Of a stretch of 16,723 bases of DNA, positions 1-7,600 are shown in pieces. The first letter of the stretch is position 1. Each line of letters starts with the position of its first letter. A program made the position numbers and the translations under genes. Source of the stretch: Thiotrichaceae bacterium (lineage in GTDB: Bacteria > Pseudomonadota > Gammaproteobacteria > Thiotrichales > Thiotrichaceae); the NCBI GenBank assembly GCA_024762625.1, contig JANTHA010000010.1:1-16723 (forward strand). Direction: 5' to 3'. The notes under the pieces were generated by a model. That model was not told the DNA's origin. It did no database searches and saw only the letters and a list, made by a program, of their open reading frames with translations.

Positions 1-497
1 GTCGTATTGAGCGCGGTATTATCCATGTGGGCGACGACATTGAAATCGTAGGCATACGCGACACCAAGACAACCACCTGTACCGGCGTTGAAATGTTCCG
101 CAAGCTGCTTGACGAAGGTCAGGCGGGCGACAACGTGGGCGTACTGCTACGCGGCACCAAACGTGAAGAAGTTGAGCGCGGCCAGGTATTATGTAAGCCA
201 GGTTCAATCACGCCGCACACCAAGTTTGAAGCAGAAGTCTATGTGCTTTCAAAAGATGAAGGCGGTCGTCATACGCCATTTTTCAATGGTTACCGTCCGC
301 AGTTCTATTTCAGAACCACCGACGTAACCGGCGCTGTGGATCTTCCGGAAGGCACGGAAATGGTTATGCCAGGTGATAACGTCAAGATGACCGTCACCTT
401 GATCAACCCGATAGCGATGGAAGACGGTTTGCGTTTTGCGATTCGCGAAGGCGGTCGCACCGTGGGTGCGGGCGTTGTGTCCAAGATCATCGAATAA
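1..497 (+). CDS. tuf: Elongation factor Tu, C-terminal part (5' end outside window)
   Basis: This is the 3' end of an EF-Tu gene, the GTPase that delivers aminoacyl-tRNA to the ribosomal A site. The reading frame is open from base 3 (first full codons [10 protein letters not shown]) and ends at TAA 495-497. The roughly 165 residues visible cover most of domain II and all of domain III. Recognisable family blocks are [61 protein letters not shown] and the C-terminal [12 protein letters not shown]. It lies just upstream of tRNA-Trp-secE-nusG, the position of tufB in many gammaproteobacteria. A second tuf starts at 16629. The GTPase domain lies outside the window, so it cannot be judged whether the gene is complete. 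Confidence 0.97.
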   Translation, partial: RIERGIIHVGDDIEIVGIRDTKTTTCTGVEMFRKLLDEGQAGDNVGVLLRGTKREEVERGQVLCKPGSITPHTKFEAEVYVLSKDEGGRHTPFFNGYRPQFYFRTTDVTGAVDLPEGTEMVMPGDNVKMTVTLINPIAMEDGLRFAIREGGRTVGAGVVSKIIE

Positions 498-536
498 GGT
501 TGAAATATAGCTCGCGCAGATAACCGAATAATTTGT

Positions 537-572
537 CTCAACATTAATATCTCTATGTTAATAAATGTTGAG
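537..572 (+). other. 9-bp inverted repeat between tuf and the trpT promoter
   Basis: CTCAACATT (537-545) and AATGTTGAG (564-572) are perfect reverse complements separated by 18 AT-rich bases. The right arm overlaps the -35 hexamer of the predicted trpT promoter (568-573). As RNA it could cap the 3' end of the tuf message. As DNA it could be a protein-binding dyad at the promoter. The repeat is seen directly; its function is unknown. Confidence 0.5.
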
Positions 573-595
573 TAAATAATTACTTCTGTTATACT
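568..595 (+). promoter_or_regulatory. Predicted sigma70 promoter for tRNA-Trp-secE-nusG
   Basis: The -35 hexamer TTGAGT (568-573) and -10 hexamer TATACT (590-595) are 16 bp apart, and a TG at 587-588 makes an extended -10 (TGtTATACT). The -10 is followed by a GC-rich discriminator GCGCG (596-600), typical of stringently controlled stable-RNA promoters. Transcription would start near 602, only about 8 nt before the hairpin at 610-645. It is the best promoter-like sequence between tuf and tRNA-Trp. Confidence 0.6.
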
Positions 596-609
596 GCGCG
601 TCCTTTCGA

Positions 610-650
610 GAATGAGGAGGATTACCTGGTAATTTCTCCTCATTCTTTTT
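610..650 (+). terminator. Intrinsic terminator / attenuator hairpin
   Basis: GAATGAGGAG (610-619) pairs perfectly with CTCCTCATTC (636-645), and five T residues follow at once (646-650). The loop holds a further inverted repeat, ATTACC (621-626) and GGTAAT (628-633), so the folded stem is longer than 10 bp. It can terminate the upstream tuf message. It also lies directly downstream of the predicted promoter at 568-595, so it should attenuate transcription entering tRNA-Trp and secE. Confidence 0.8.
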
Positions 651-690
651 GTTATTTCAGAGACCTGGTTTTTGAGGTGTTTAGAAAACT

Positions 691-766
<76 letters not shown>

Positions 767-870
767 CTCTGATTAAGAATTATGAAAGGCCATGTTTGAT
801 TGATGTGCTTGCGCATGTCTTGTCTGGCTTGGGTCAGGCGATAAATCTAAAGTCATTTAAAGTAATTATT

Positions 871-1248
871 ATGGCAACAAATACAGAAACTCAGGGTTCC
901 TTCCTTGATACGGTTAAACTTTCAATTGCTTTATTGCTGTTGCTTGTGGCGATTGCAGGTTTTTATTATTTTGGCGAAGAATCGCTATTGTATCGTGTGC
1001 TGGGAATGCTTGCAGTTATAGGCGTGGCTGTTGGCGTTGCGCTTACCACGGAAAAAGGCAGGGGGCTGGTTAATTTTCTGTCGGCTTCGCGAACGGAGGT
1101 TCGCAAAATGGTCTGGCCTACGCGGGCGGAAACCATGCAGACTACCTTGATGGTGTTTATTTTAGTGGTATTGCTGGCGATTTTCCTGTGGTTTGTAGAT
1201 ATGTTGCTTGGATGGGGGGTGAAAACTCTCTTGTCGGTAGGAGGCTAA
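871..1248 (+). CDS. secE: Preprotein translocase subunit SecE
   Basis: This 125-residue protein is SecE, the small essential clamp subunit of the SecYEG channel in the inner membrane. It has the three-helix form common in gammaproteobacteria: hydrophobic segments at about residues 15-34, 41-58 and 91-111. Before the third comes the conserved amphipathic stretch at about 62-88 with R-x-E-V-x-K-M-V-W-P-T-R, the family signature that contacts SecY. The start at 871 ([10 protein letters not shown]) is chosen because the frame upstream runs back into tRNA-Trp. No good Shine-Dalgarno precedes it; only AAAG at 859-862 is present. It begins 104 bp after tRNA-Trp and ends one base before nusG. Confidence 0.95.
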   Translation: MATNTETQGSFLDTVKLSIALLLLLVAIAGFYYFGEESLLYRVLGMLAVIGVAVGVALTTEKGRGLVNFLSASRTEVRKMVWPTRAETMQTTLMVFILVVLLAIFLWFVDMLLGWGVKTLLSVGG

Positions 1249-1249
1249 C

Positions 1250-1783
1250 ATGGCCAAACAATGGTATGTCGTGCATGCGTATTCCAATTATGAAATGCGC
1301 GTCAGGGATGCGTTGAAAGAGCGTATAGAGCGCTATGGTTTGCAGGATTATTTTGGAGAAATTCTGATTCCTACCGAAGAAGTGGTTGAAATGCGCGAAG
1401 GCCAAAAGCGTAAAAGCACCCGCAAGTTTTTTCCTGGTTATATTCTGGTGCAGATGGAGCTGAATGATGACTCCTGGCATCTGGTGAAAAATACCCCGCG
1501 TGTACTTGGTTTTATTGGCGGTACAAGCGATAAGCCTGCTCCTATTTCCGAGAAGGAAGCAAATGCGATTATGAATCGTATGGAGGAAGGTGTTGCAGCT
1601 CCTCGGCCCAAGGTTTTGTTTGAAGTGGGTGAAGTGGTTCGCGTTAATGATGGGCCGTTTAATGACTTCAATGGGGTGGTTGAGGAAGTCAACTACGAAA
1701 AAAATACATTGCGTGTGGCGGTACAGATTTTTGGACGCTCAACGCCTGTTGAGCTTGAGTTTTTTCAGGTTGAAAAGACCTGA
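1250..1783 (+). CDS. nusG: Transcription termination/antitermination factor NusG
   Basis: This 177-residue protein is NusG, which binds the RNA polymerase clamp through its N-terminal NGN domain (about residues 1-118). Through its C-terminal KOW domain (about 124-177) it contacts Rho or ribosomal protein S10. Family motifs are [13 protein letters not shown] at the start, [12 protein letters not shown] (59-70), the VLGFIGG segment (85-91) and [11 protein letters not shown] in the KOW motif (132-142). Phe161 in [10 protein letters not shown] corresponds to E. coli Phe165 at the S10/Rho interface. A strong TAGGAGG (1238-1244) overlapping the end of secE precedes the ATG, and one base separates the two genes, so translation is probably coupled. 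Confidence 0.98.
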   Translation: MAKQWYVVHAYSNYEMRVRDALKERIERYGLQDYFGEILIPTEEVVEMREGQKRKSTRKFFPGYILVQMELNDDSWHLVKNTPRVLGFIGGTSDKPAPISEKEANAIMNRMEEGVAAPRPKVLFEVGEVVRVNDGPFNDFNGVVEEVNYEKNTLRVAVQIFGRSTPVELEFFQVEKT

Positions 1784-1799
1784 TTTTTATTTAGATAAA
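1770..1799 (+). promoter_or_regulatory. Candidate promoter for rplKAJL
   Basis: TTGAAA (1770-1775) is a 5/6 match to the -35 consensus. Two weak -10 options follow: TAGATA (1792-1797, 16-bp spacer) and GATAAA (1794-1799, 18-bp spacer). It overlaps the end of nusG, about 75 bp before rplK, the place where E. coli has its L11 promoter. The -10 match is poor, so this remains tentative. Confidence 0.33.
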
Positions 1800-1852
1800 T
1801 TGTCGAGGAGTTTGCGGGAGTCAGTTGTTTTTTGTCTTGCCAATAACGTTCG

Positions 1853-1865
1853 TACTCGCGGAGTA
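1853..1865 (+). promoter_or_regulatory. Hairpin covering the rplK ribosome binding site
   Basis: TACTC (1853-1857) and GAGTA (1861-1865) form a perfect 5-bp stem around a GCG loop. The right arm carries most of the Shine-Dalgarno GGAG (1860-1863) of rplK, whose ATG begins at 1873. In E. coli, free L1 represses translation of L11 and L1 by binding this mRNA leader. A structure at this site fits that mechanism, but L1 binding itself cannot be shown from the sequence. Confidence 0.45.
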
Positions 1866-1872
1866 ATAAAAT

Positions 1873-2307
1873 ATGGCTAAAAAAGTTGATTCATATCTGA
1901 AGCTTCAGGTGCCTGCTGGCGAAGCTAATCCAAGTCCGCCTGTTGGTCCTGCGCTGGGTCAGGTTGGCGTAAACATCATGGAATTCTGTAAAGCATTTAA
2001 TGCGCAGACTCAGGAGATGGAGAAAGGTCTGCCAATTCCTGTTGTGATCACAGTTTATAATGACAAGAGTTTTACGTTTGTTACCAAAACAGTGCCCGCA
2101 GCGATTTTGCTGAAGAAGGCTGCTGGCATCCAGAAGGGTAGCGGCGAACCGAATACCAAAAAAGTTGGCAAGGTAACTCGCGAACAGCTCGAAGAAATCG
2201 CCAAGGCGAAAGAGCCAGATTTAACTGCGGCGGATATGGATGCAGCAGTACGTACTATTGCAGGCAGCGCCCGCAGCATGGGTCTTGAAGTGGAGGGCGT
2301 GAAATAA
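1873..2307 (+). CDS. rplK: 50S ribosomal protein L11 (uL11)
   Basis: This 144-residue protein is L11, which with 23S rRNA forms the GTPase-associated centre where EF-G and EF-Tu act and where RelA senses starvation. The N-terminal domain carries the proline-rich [20 protein letters not shown] segment (about 21-40), the region contacted by thiostrepton. The C-terminal rRNA-binding domain (about 75-144) has [17 protein letters not shown] and the terminal [12 protein letters not shown]. Length is close to the usual 142. The SD is GGAG at 1860-1863, within a small hairpin. The stop overlaps the rplA start by one base (TAATG), so the two are translationally coupled, as expected for L11-L1. Confidence 0.98.
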   Translation: MAKKVDSYLKLQVPAGEANPSPPVGPALGQVGVNIMEFCKAFNAQTQEMEKGLPIPVVITVYNDKSFTFVTKTVPAAILLKKAAGIQKGSGEPNTKKVGKVTREQLEEIAKAKEPDLTAADMDAAVRTIAGSARSMGLEVEGVK

Positions 2308-3002
2308 TGGCTAAGCTAAGTAAGCGTCAAAAGATTATTGCTGAAAAGGTTGATCGTGATCGCGTTTATTCGAGCGCAGAAGCGTTCGATTTATTAAAGG
2401 ATTTGCCTCGCGCAAAATTTGTTGAAAGCGTTGATGTGAGTATAAATCTGGGTGTTGATCCGCGTAAATCCGACCAGGCGGTGCGTGGCTCCACGGTATT
2501 GCCAAATGGCACAGGTAAAATGGTTCGCGTTGCGGTTTTTACTCAGGGCGAAAATGCTGACAAGGCAAAAGAAGCAGGTGCGGATGTTGTCGGTATGGAA
2601 GATCTGGCCGAAGAAGTCAAAAAAGGCAATATGGATTTTGATGTGGTGATTGCCAGTCCGGATGCTATGCGCGTCGTAGGCCAGTTAGGCCAAATCCTGG
2701 GTCCGCGCGGTTTGATGCCTAACCCCAAGGTTGGAACGGTAAGTCCGGATGTCGCGGGCGCAGTTAAAAACGCCAAGGGCGGCCAGGTGCGTTACCGTAC
2801 TGATAAGGCGGGTATTGTTCATTGTCGGATCGGTACTGTGGAATTTGACACTCAGGCGTTGACGGAAAACCTTAATGCGTTGGTTGCAGATCTGGTTAAG
2901 GCCAAGCCGAGTTCGGCAAAAGGCGTTTATCTGAAGAAAATAGCAGTTTCCAGCACCATGGGCGCTGGCCTGGCTGTAGATACGGCAACTGTTGAATATT
3001 AA
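2307..3002 (+). CDS. rplA: 50S ribosomal protein L1 (uL1)
   Basis: This 231-residue protein is L1, which forms the mobile L1 stalk of the large subunit and assists release of deacylated tRNA from the E site. Free L1 represses its own L11-L1 message. Family motifs are [14 protein letters not shown] at the N-terminus, [23 protein letters not shown] (about 49-71), [19 protein letters not shown] in the inserted domain II, and [20 protein letters not shown] at the C-terminus. Length matches the usual 230-235. The ATG at 2307 shares one base with the rplK stop. GGAGGG at 2292-2297 gives a 9-nt SD spacing. Confidence 0.98.
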   Translation: MAKLSKRQKIIAEKVDRDRVYSSAEAFDLLKDLPRAKFVESVDVSINLGVDPRKSDQAVRGSTVLPNGTGKMVRVAVFTQGENADKAKEAGADVVGMEDLAEEVKKGNMDFDVVIASPDAMRVVGQLGQILGPRGLMPNPKVGTVSPDVAGAVKNAKGGQVRYRTDKAGIVHCRIGTVEFDTQALTENLNALVADLVKAKPSSAKGVYLKKIAVSSTMGAGLAVDTATVEY

Positions 3003-3103
3003 GATACGATTTATTGAGATTTGGCATGATGTTTATGCCGAGCCTTTGCTTGTTGTTCTAAAGCAGGGGTGATGATAGATAACTTAGGTTGTATGTCATC
3101 AAA

Positions 3104-3182
3104 GACCGTAGGTGTTTATTTGTTGCGGATGCGATTTTTAATTGCTTAAGTGACAGAAAACTTAATTGCCTGCGTAGATGGC
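3104..3182 (+). promoter_or_regulatory. L10 (L10-L7/L12) mRNA leader binding site
   Basis: The stretch AAAGACCGTAGG (3101-3112) and, farther on, ACTTAATTGCCTGCGTAGATGG (3160-3181) closely resembles the E. coli rplJ leader that binds the L10-L12 complex. GTAGG (3108-3112) pairs with CCTGC (3169-3173). The unpaired GTAGAT (3174-3179) on the 3' side resembles the kink-turn bulge, closed by CC (3106-3107) with GG (3180-3181). Inside lies a second hairpin, TTAAGT (3146-3151) with ACTTAA (3160-3165). In the known mechanism, L10-L12 binding blocks rplJ translation. The recognition rests on remembered E. coli sequence; an Rfam L10_leader scan would settle it. Confidence 0.8.
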
Positions 3183-3198
3183 GTAACCTGAATCAGTC

Positions 3199-3281
3199 GG
3201 TTCGGGGCGCGTCGTTAGGATGTCTGGTTTTCTCCTGGAAGACCGGGCGTTTTGATTAAACGGTAGTTATGCTGCCGAACC
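3199..3281 (+). other. Long-range 7-bp complementarity ending at the rplJ ribosome binding site
   Basis: GGTTCGG (3199-3205) is the perfect reverse complement of CCGAACC (3275-3281). The right arm ends two bases before the rplJ Shine-Dalgarno GAGG (3284-3287). If paired in the mRNA, the leader between the L10 site and the start codon would be looped out and the ribosome binding site flanked by a stem. No function is proven. Confidence 0.4.
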
Positions 3282-3295
3282 AAGAGGTAGATGTT

Positions 3296-3823
3296 GTGGC
3301 TTTATCGTTAGAAGACAAGAAGAAAATTGTCTCCGAAGTCGCTGCAGTCGCTTCAGATGCTCATTCCGCTGTTGCTGCAGAGTACCAGGGGTTGACGGTA
3401 GGTGAGATGACGGATTTGCGCGTGAAGGCGCGTGAAGGCGGCGTTTACCTGCGAGTAGTAAAAAACAATTTGGCAAGACGGGCTGTCGCTGATACGGATT
3501 TTTCCTGTATGGCCGATCGCTTTGTCGGACCTCTGCTTCTGGCGTTTTCCATGGAAGACCCAGGCGCAGCGGCTCGCGTCATTAAGGATTTTGCTAAAGA
3601 GCATGACAAGCTGGAAGTCAAGATGCTGGCCGTTGGCGGCGAGCTTCTTGAAGCTTCCGAGATTGATCGTCTGGCTAAATTGCCTACTCGCGATCAGGCT
3701 CTGGCAATTCTTGCCGGAACACTGAGGGCGCCAGTAGAGAAGTTGGCTCGAACCTTCAAGGAAGTTCCTGGAAAGCTTGTACGTACTGTTGCTGCTGTTC
3801 GTGATTCGAAGGAAGCCGCCTGA
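3296..3823 (+). CDS. rplJ: 50S ribosomal protein L10 (uL10)
   Basis: This is L10, the base of the ribosomal stalk. Its N-terminal domain binds 23S rRNA next to L11, and its C-terminal helix carries L7/L12 dimers. I place the start at GTG 3296, giving 175 residues beginning (M)[11 protein letters not shown] as in homologues. GAGG at 3284-3287 lies 8 nt upstream. An ATG at 3269 would add nine non-conserved residues. Family blocks are [51 protein letters not shown] and the terminal [17 protein letters not shown]. It is about ten residues longer than the E. coli protein, the extra lying before that terminal block. The L10-binding leader upstream implies autogenous control of rplJ and rplL. Confidence 0.95.
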   Translation: MALSLEDKKKIVSEVAAVASDAHSAVAAEYQGLTVGEMTDLRVKAREGGVYLRVVKNNLARRAVADTDFSCMADRFVGPLLLAFSMEDPGAAARVIKDFAKEHDKLEVKMLAVGGELLEASEIDRLAKLPTRDQALAILAGTLRAPVEKLARTFKEVPGKLVRTVAAVRDSKEAA

Positions 3824-3828
3824 GTGAA

Positions 3829-3856
3829 AGCCAGATAATGGCTGGGTGGTTTTTTT
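3829..3856 (+). terminator. Weak hairpin with T tract after rplJ
   Basis: AGCCA (3829-3833) and TGGCT (3839-3843) form a 5-bp stem. Six bases later comes a run of seven T (3850-3856). The distance between stem and T run makes it a poor intrinsic terminator; partial attenuation or an mRNA processing site between rplJ and rplL is possible. The rest of the gap to rplL (3857-3981) is very AT-rich with nothing else I can support. Confidence 0.25.
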
Positions 3857-3981
3857 GATTTCGGATTTGATTTTTTATTTTAATTAATTTTTATTTTCTT
3901 AATCACGGTTCATTGTGTGCTTAATGTGTATTTAATGGACTGTCGATTACTGAAGACTGATTTAGGTTTAGGAGAAATACA

Positions 3982-4362
3982 ATGGCTGTTTCTAAAGATG
4001 ATATTCTAGAAGCGATTTCTAATATGAGTGTAATGGAGGTCGTTGAACTGATCTCTGATATGGAAGAGAAATTTGGCGTTAGCGCTGCTGCGGCAGTAGC
4101 TGCTGCGCCAGCTGCGGGCGGCGGCGATGCAGGCGAAGCTGCTGAAGAAAAGTCTGAGTTTGATGTCGTTATGACGAGCTTTGGCGATAATAAAATTGCT
4201 GTGATAAAAGCGGTTCGCGGAATCACCGGATTAGGCCTGAAAGAAGCCAAAGAAATGGTGGAAGGCGCGCCTGCTACTGTAAAAGAAGGCGTTTCAAAAG
4301 ACGATGCGGAAGAAGTAAAGAAGCAGCTTGAAGAAGCTGGCGCATCTGTTGAATTGAAATAA
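3982..4362 (+). CDS. rplL: 50S ribosomal protein L7/L12 (bL12)
   Basis: This 126-residue acidic protein is L7/L12, present in several copies on the stalk, which recruits and stimulates the translational GTPases. Three parts are visible: the dimerising, L10-binding N-terminal domain (about 1-34, [19 protein letters not shown]), an Ala/Gly-rich flexible hinge (about 35-57, including [14 protein letters not shown]), and the globular factor-binding domain (about 58-126). The last has the signature [27 protein letters not shown]. Start at ATG 3982 with GGAG (3971-3974) seven bases upstream. It follows rplJ by 158 bp. A hairpin covers its stop codon and an attenuator lies downstream. Confidence 0.98.
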   Translation: MAVSKDDILEAISNMSVMEVVELISDMEEKFGVSAAAAVAAAPAAGGGDAGEAAEEKSEFDVVMTSFGDNKIAVIKAVRGITGLGLKEAKEMVEGAPATVKEGVSKDDAEEVKKQLEEAGASVELK

Positions 4363-4373
4363 GTTTCAATTCA
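4350..4373 (+). other. Hairpin spanning the rplL stop codon
   Basis: TGAATTGAAA (4350-4359) and TTTCAATTCA (4364-4373) form a perfect 10-bp stem with a 4-base loop TAAG. The loop contains the whole rplL stop codon (4360-4362). The left arm encodes the last residues V-E-L-K. It lacks an adjacent T run, so it is more likely a stability or processing element than a terminator. Function is inferred only. Confidence 0.55.
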
Positions 4374-4422
4374 TTGATTGTGTTTTTAGCCCTGAGTGGG
4401 AAGAAATACATATCAAAACAAT

Positions 4423-4453
4423 AGGCTGACAGTGATTTCATTGTCGGCCTTTT
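4423..4453 (+). terminator. rplL-rpoB attenuator (intrinsic terminator)
   Basis: AGGCTGACAGTG (4423-4434) pairs with CATTGTCGGCCT (4439-4450) over 12 bp, including two G·U wobbles (T4427-G4446, G4432-T4441), with a 4-base ATTT loop. TTTT follows at 4450-4453. E. coli has a partial terminator in the same intergenic position that lowers rpoBC expression relative to the ribosomal genes. The same role is inferred here, because no convincing separate rpoB promoter is visible. Confidence 0.75.
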
Positions 4454-4699
4454 GTCGCTTAAATCAACCACTTACTTTTTTAGAGTGTGATTTATTGTGA
4501 TTGGTTTAAAGCAACCCGGTTTTATGGGTTTCTGTAGCGATCATGGGTGATATTACAGCAAGTGCGGGTTTTACGCCTGTGTTGTTCCATGAGTGCAGAA
4601 GCTCCATGCAGACGGTGGCGTCCAGTAGATGTGCGATAAGTATTTGCATAAGCGAAGGACGGATAGTCTGTTTACAAATTAGTTTGAAGAGGAAATACG
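4454..4699 (+). other. rpoB leader, no gene seen
   Basis: These 246 bp between the attenuator and rpoB contain no plausible gene. A weak hairpin AACCC/GGGTT (4513-4517/4526-4530) and a 4-bp GACG/CGTC hairpin near 4610 are present. I see no promoter with properly spaced hexamers. The only firm signal is the rpoB Shine-Dalgarno AGAGGA (4688-4693). In E. coli this region also holds an RNase III site; I cannot identify one here. Confidence 0.5.
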
Positions 4700-7600
4700 A
4701 TGGCTCTGTCTTTCACTGAGAAAAAACGTATCCGCAAGGATTTTGGAAAACGTCCCAAAGTACTGGATATCCCTTATCTTCTGGCAATTCAGCTTGAGTC
4801 ATATCGTCAGTATTTGCAGCCTGATGTTCCGGCAAAGGAACGAAAGGATGTGGGTTTGCACGGCGCTTTTAATTCTGTATTTCCTATAGTTAGCTATTCC
4901 GGTTTTGTGGTGCTGGAATATGTTGATTACAAAATCGCAGAACCAGTTTTTGATGTGCGCGAATGTCAGCAACGCGGCTTGACCTATGCCGCTTCGCTTC
5001 GCGCCACCCTGCGTTTGGTGATCTACGACAAGGATGCCCCAAAAAAGACCAAGGTTGTCAAGGATATCAAGGAACAGGATGTCTATCTGGGTGAAATGCC
5101 CTTGATGACGCCCAAGGGAACCTTTGTGATCAACGGCACCGAGCGTGTGATCGTGTCGCAACTGCATCGTTCTCCTGGCGTCTTTTTTGATCATGATAAG
5201 GGTAAAACCAACTCGGCGCGTAAGTTATTGCATAATGCGCGTGTGATTCCTTATCGCGGTTCCTGGCTGGATTTTGAGTTTGATCCAAAAGATTCAGTAT
5301 TTGTGCGCATAGATCGCCGTAGAAAATTGCCTGCGACTGTGTTGTTGCGCGCGCTTGGCATGGATACAGAGCAAATACTTGATGTATTCTTCGATAAGGT
5401 CGATATTTCTCTGCAAAAAACTAAAATTCAGATGGCGCTGGATCCGGCCCGTTTGCGTGGAGAATTGGCCGCGTTTGATATTGAGGTTGATGGGAAAAAA
5501 ATCGTCGCCCAGGGTCGCCGCATCACAGCAAAGCATATACGTCAACTCGAAAAGGCCGATATCAAGAAGCTTGAGGTGCCCGAAGAGTATATGCTGGGCA
5601 AGATGATCGCACATAACATTGTTGATAAGGAAACAGGTGAATTTCTTCTTGAGGCAAACACCGAAATCACTGAAGAGGTGATTGAGAAACTGCGTGAGAA
5701 CGATATTAAAAAATTCCAGGTCATCTATAGTAATGATCTGGATAAAGGTCCCTTTATTTCCAATACCTTGAAAATAGATGCGACACGTACGCCGCTGGAA
5801 GCGCAGATTGAGATTTACCGGATGATGCGACCAGGCGAGCCGCCAACAAAAGATGCGGCCGAGAATCTGTTCCATAATTTGTTCTTTAGCGCCGAGCGTT
5901 ATGATTTATCGGCTGTCGGACGCATGAAATTTAATCGTCGACTAGAGTATCCTGTAGAAACAGGGCCATCCATTCTGTTTGACTTGCAGTATTTATCAGA
6001 ACGTAGCGATGCTCCTTCAAAACAGTTGGTTGAAGAGTATGGTGCGCAATATGAAGAACTGAAGAAGCTGGGTAAAACTGATTCAGATATTGTGAATGCG
6101 CTGAAAACATTGATAGATATCCGTGATGGCCATGGCGTAATTGATGATATTGACCATTTGGGTAATCGCCGCGTGCGTAGCGTAGGCGAAATGGCTGAAA
6201 ATGCCTTCCGTATTGGTCTGGTTCGAGTTGAGCGCGCTGTTAAAGAACGTTTGACAGTTGCCGAGAGCGAAGGATTGATGCCTCAGGATATGGTCAACGC
6301 AAAGCCAGTATCAGCCGCAGTCAAGGAATTTTTTGGCTCCAGTCAGCTGTCCCAGTTCATGGATCAGAATAACCCCTTGTCGGAAGTGACCCACAAGCGT
6401 CGTATTTCTGCATTGGGTCCTGGTGGTTTGACCAGGGAAAGGGCAGGTTTTGAGGTGCGCGATGTGCATCCGACGCATTATGGTCGCGTTTGTCCGATCG
6501 AGACGCCGGAAGGACCGAATATCGGTCTGATCAATTCGCTTGCAGTATTCGCCAAAACCAACGATTATGGTTTTCTTGAGACGCCATATCGAAAGGTAAA
6601 AGATGGCAAGGCGCTGGATGAGATTGAATATTTGTCGGCCATTGAAGAATCGCGATATGTGATCGCTCAGGGTAATGCGGTACTGGACAAGGATGGAAAG
6701 TTTAAAAATGACATGGTTTCCTGTCGTTTTCAAAATGAATTCATGTTGTCAAAGCCCGAAGATATCCAGTACATGGATGTGTCGCCTAAACAGATTGTTT
6801 CGGTGGCGGCGTCGCTTATTCCTTTCCTGGAGCATGACGATGCAAACCGCGCCTTGATGGGCTCCAACATGCAGCGTCAAGCCGTGCCCTGTATCAAGGC
6901 TGAGACCCCGGTTTGCGGCACAGGCATGGAGCGCGTTGTGGCGGTAGACTCTGGTTCAACCGTGGTAGCCCGTCGCGGCGGCGTGATTGATGCGGTAGAA
7001 GCAGGGCGTATCGTTATTCGAGTAAATGATGACGAAGCTCAGGAAGGCGGCGTAGATATTTATAACTTGATTAAATATACCCGTTCCAACCAGAATACTT
7101 GCGTTAACCAGAAGCCGATCGTCAAGTTGGGCGACAAAGTGGAACGCGGCGATGTGCTGGCTGATGGTCCTTCTACTGATCTGGGCGAACTTGCCTTGGG
7201 TCAAAATATCAAGATTGCGTTTATGCCCTGGAATGGCTACAACTTTGAGGATTCGATTCTGGTATCCGAGCGTGTGGTTGAGGAAGATCGCTTTACTTCA
7301 ATTCATATTGAAGAGATCAGTTGTCTAGCGCGCGATACCAAATTAGGCCCAGAGGAAATTACTGCGGACATTCCTAATGTCAGCGAGCATTTGCTGTCTA
7401 AACTGGATGAATCCGGTATCGTGCATGTGGGCGCAGAAGTCAAGCCTGGCGATATCCTTGTGGGCAAAGTGACGCCTAAGGGCGAAACCCAGCTAACACC
7501 GGAAGAAAAACTGTTACGCGCCATCTTCGGCGAGAAGGCGTCTGATGTGAAAGATACTTCTTCGCGCGTCAAATCCAGCATGTATGGCACTGTGATTGAT

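Noticed and set aside
305..643. 112-codon minus-strand frame over the tuf end and spacer
   Set aside because: Antisense to EF-Tu and through the terminator hairpin; no recognisable protein motif and no ribosome binding site.
1590..1880. 96-codon plus-strand frame overlapping nusG and the rplK leader
   Set aside because: Out of frame within nusG for most of its length; the remainder covers the leader and lacks a start signal.
3053..3081. TTGTTC / TAGATA as a promoter for rplJ
   Set aside because: The 17-bp spacing is right but both hexamers are poor matches. E. coli has a promoter in this gap, but I cannot name one here with confidence.
3857..3981. Promoter for rplL in the AT-rich rplJ-rplL spacer
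   Set aside because: Many T/A-rich hexamers occur by composition alone; none has a matching -35 at proper spacing.
4644..4669. TTGCAT / TAGTCT as an rpoB promoter
   Set aside because: The spacer is only 14 bp and the -10 is weak.
5294..5875. 193-codon minus-strand frame inside rpoB
   Set aside because: Shadow of rpoB coding sequence with low-complexity composition and no known family signature.
6344..6418. Possible rifampicin-resistance substitutions in RpoB
   Set aside because: All key positions carry the sensitive-type residue. The Val in place of Ile524 (E. coli numbering) is conservative and not a known resistance change to my knowledge.
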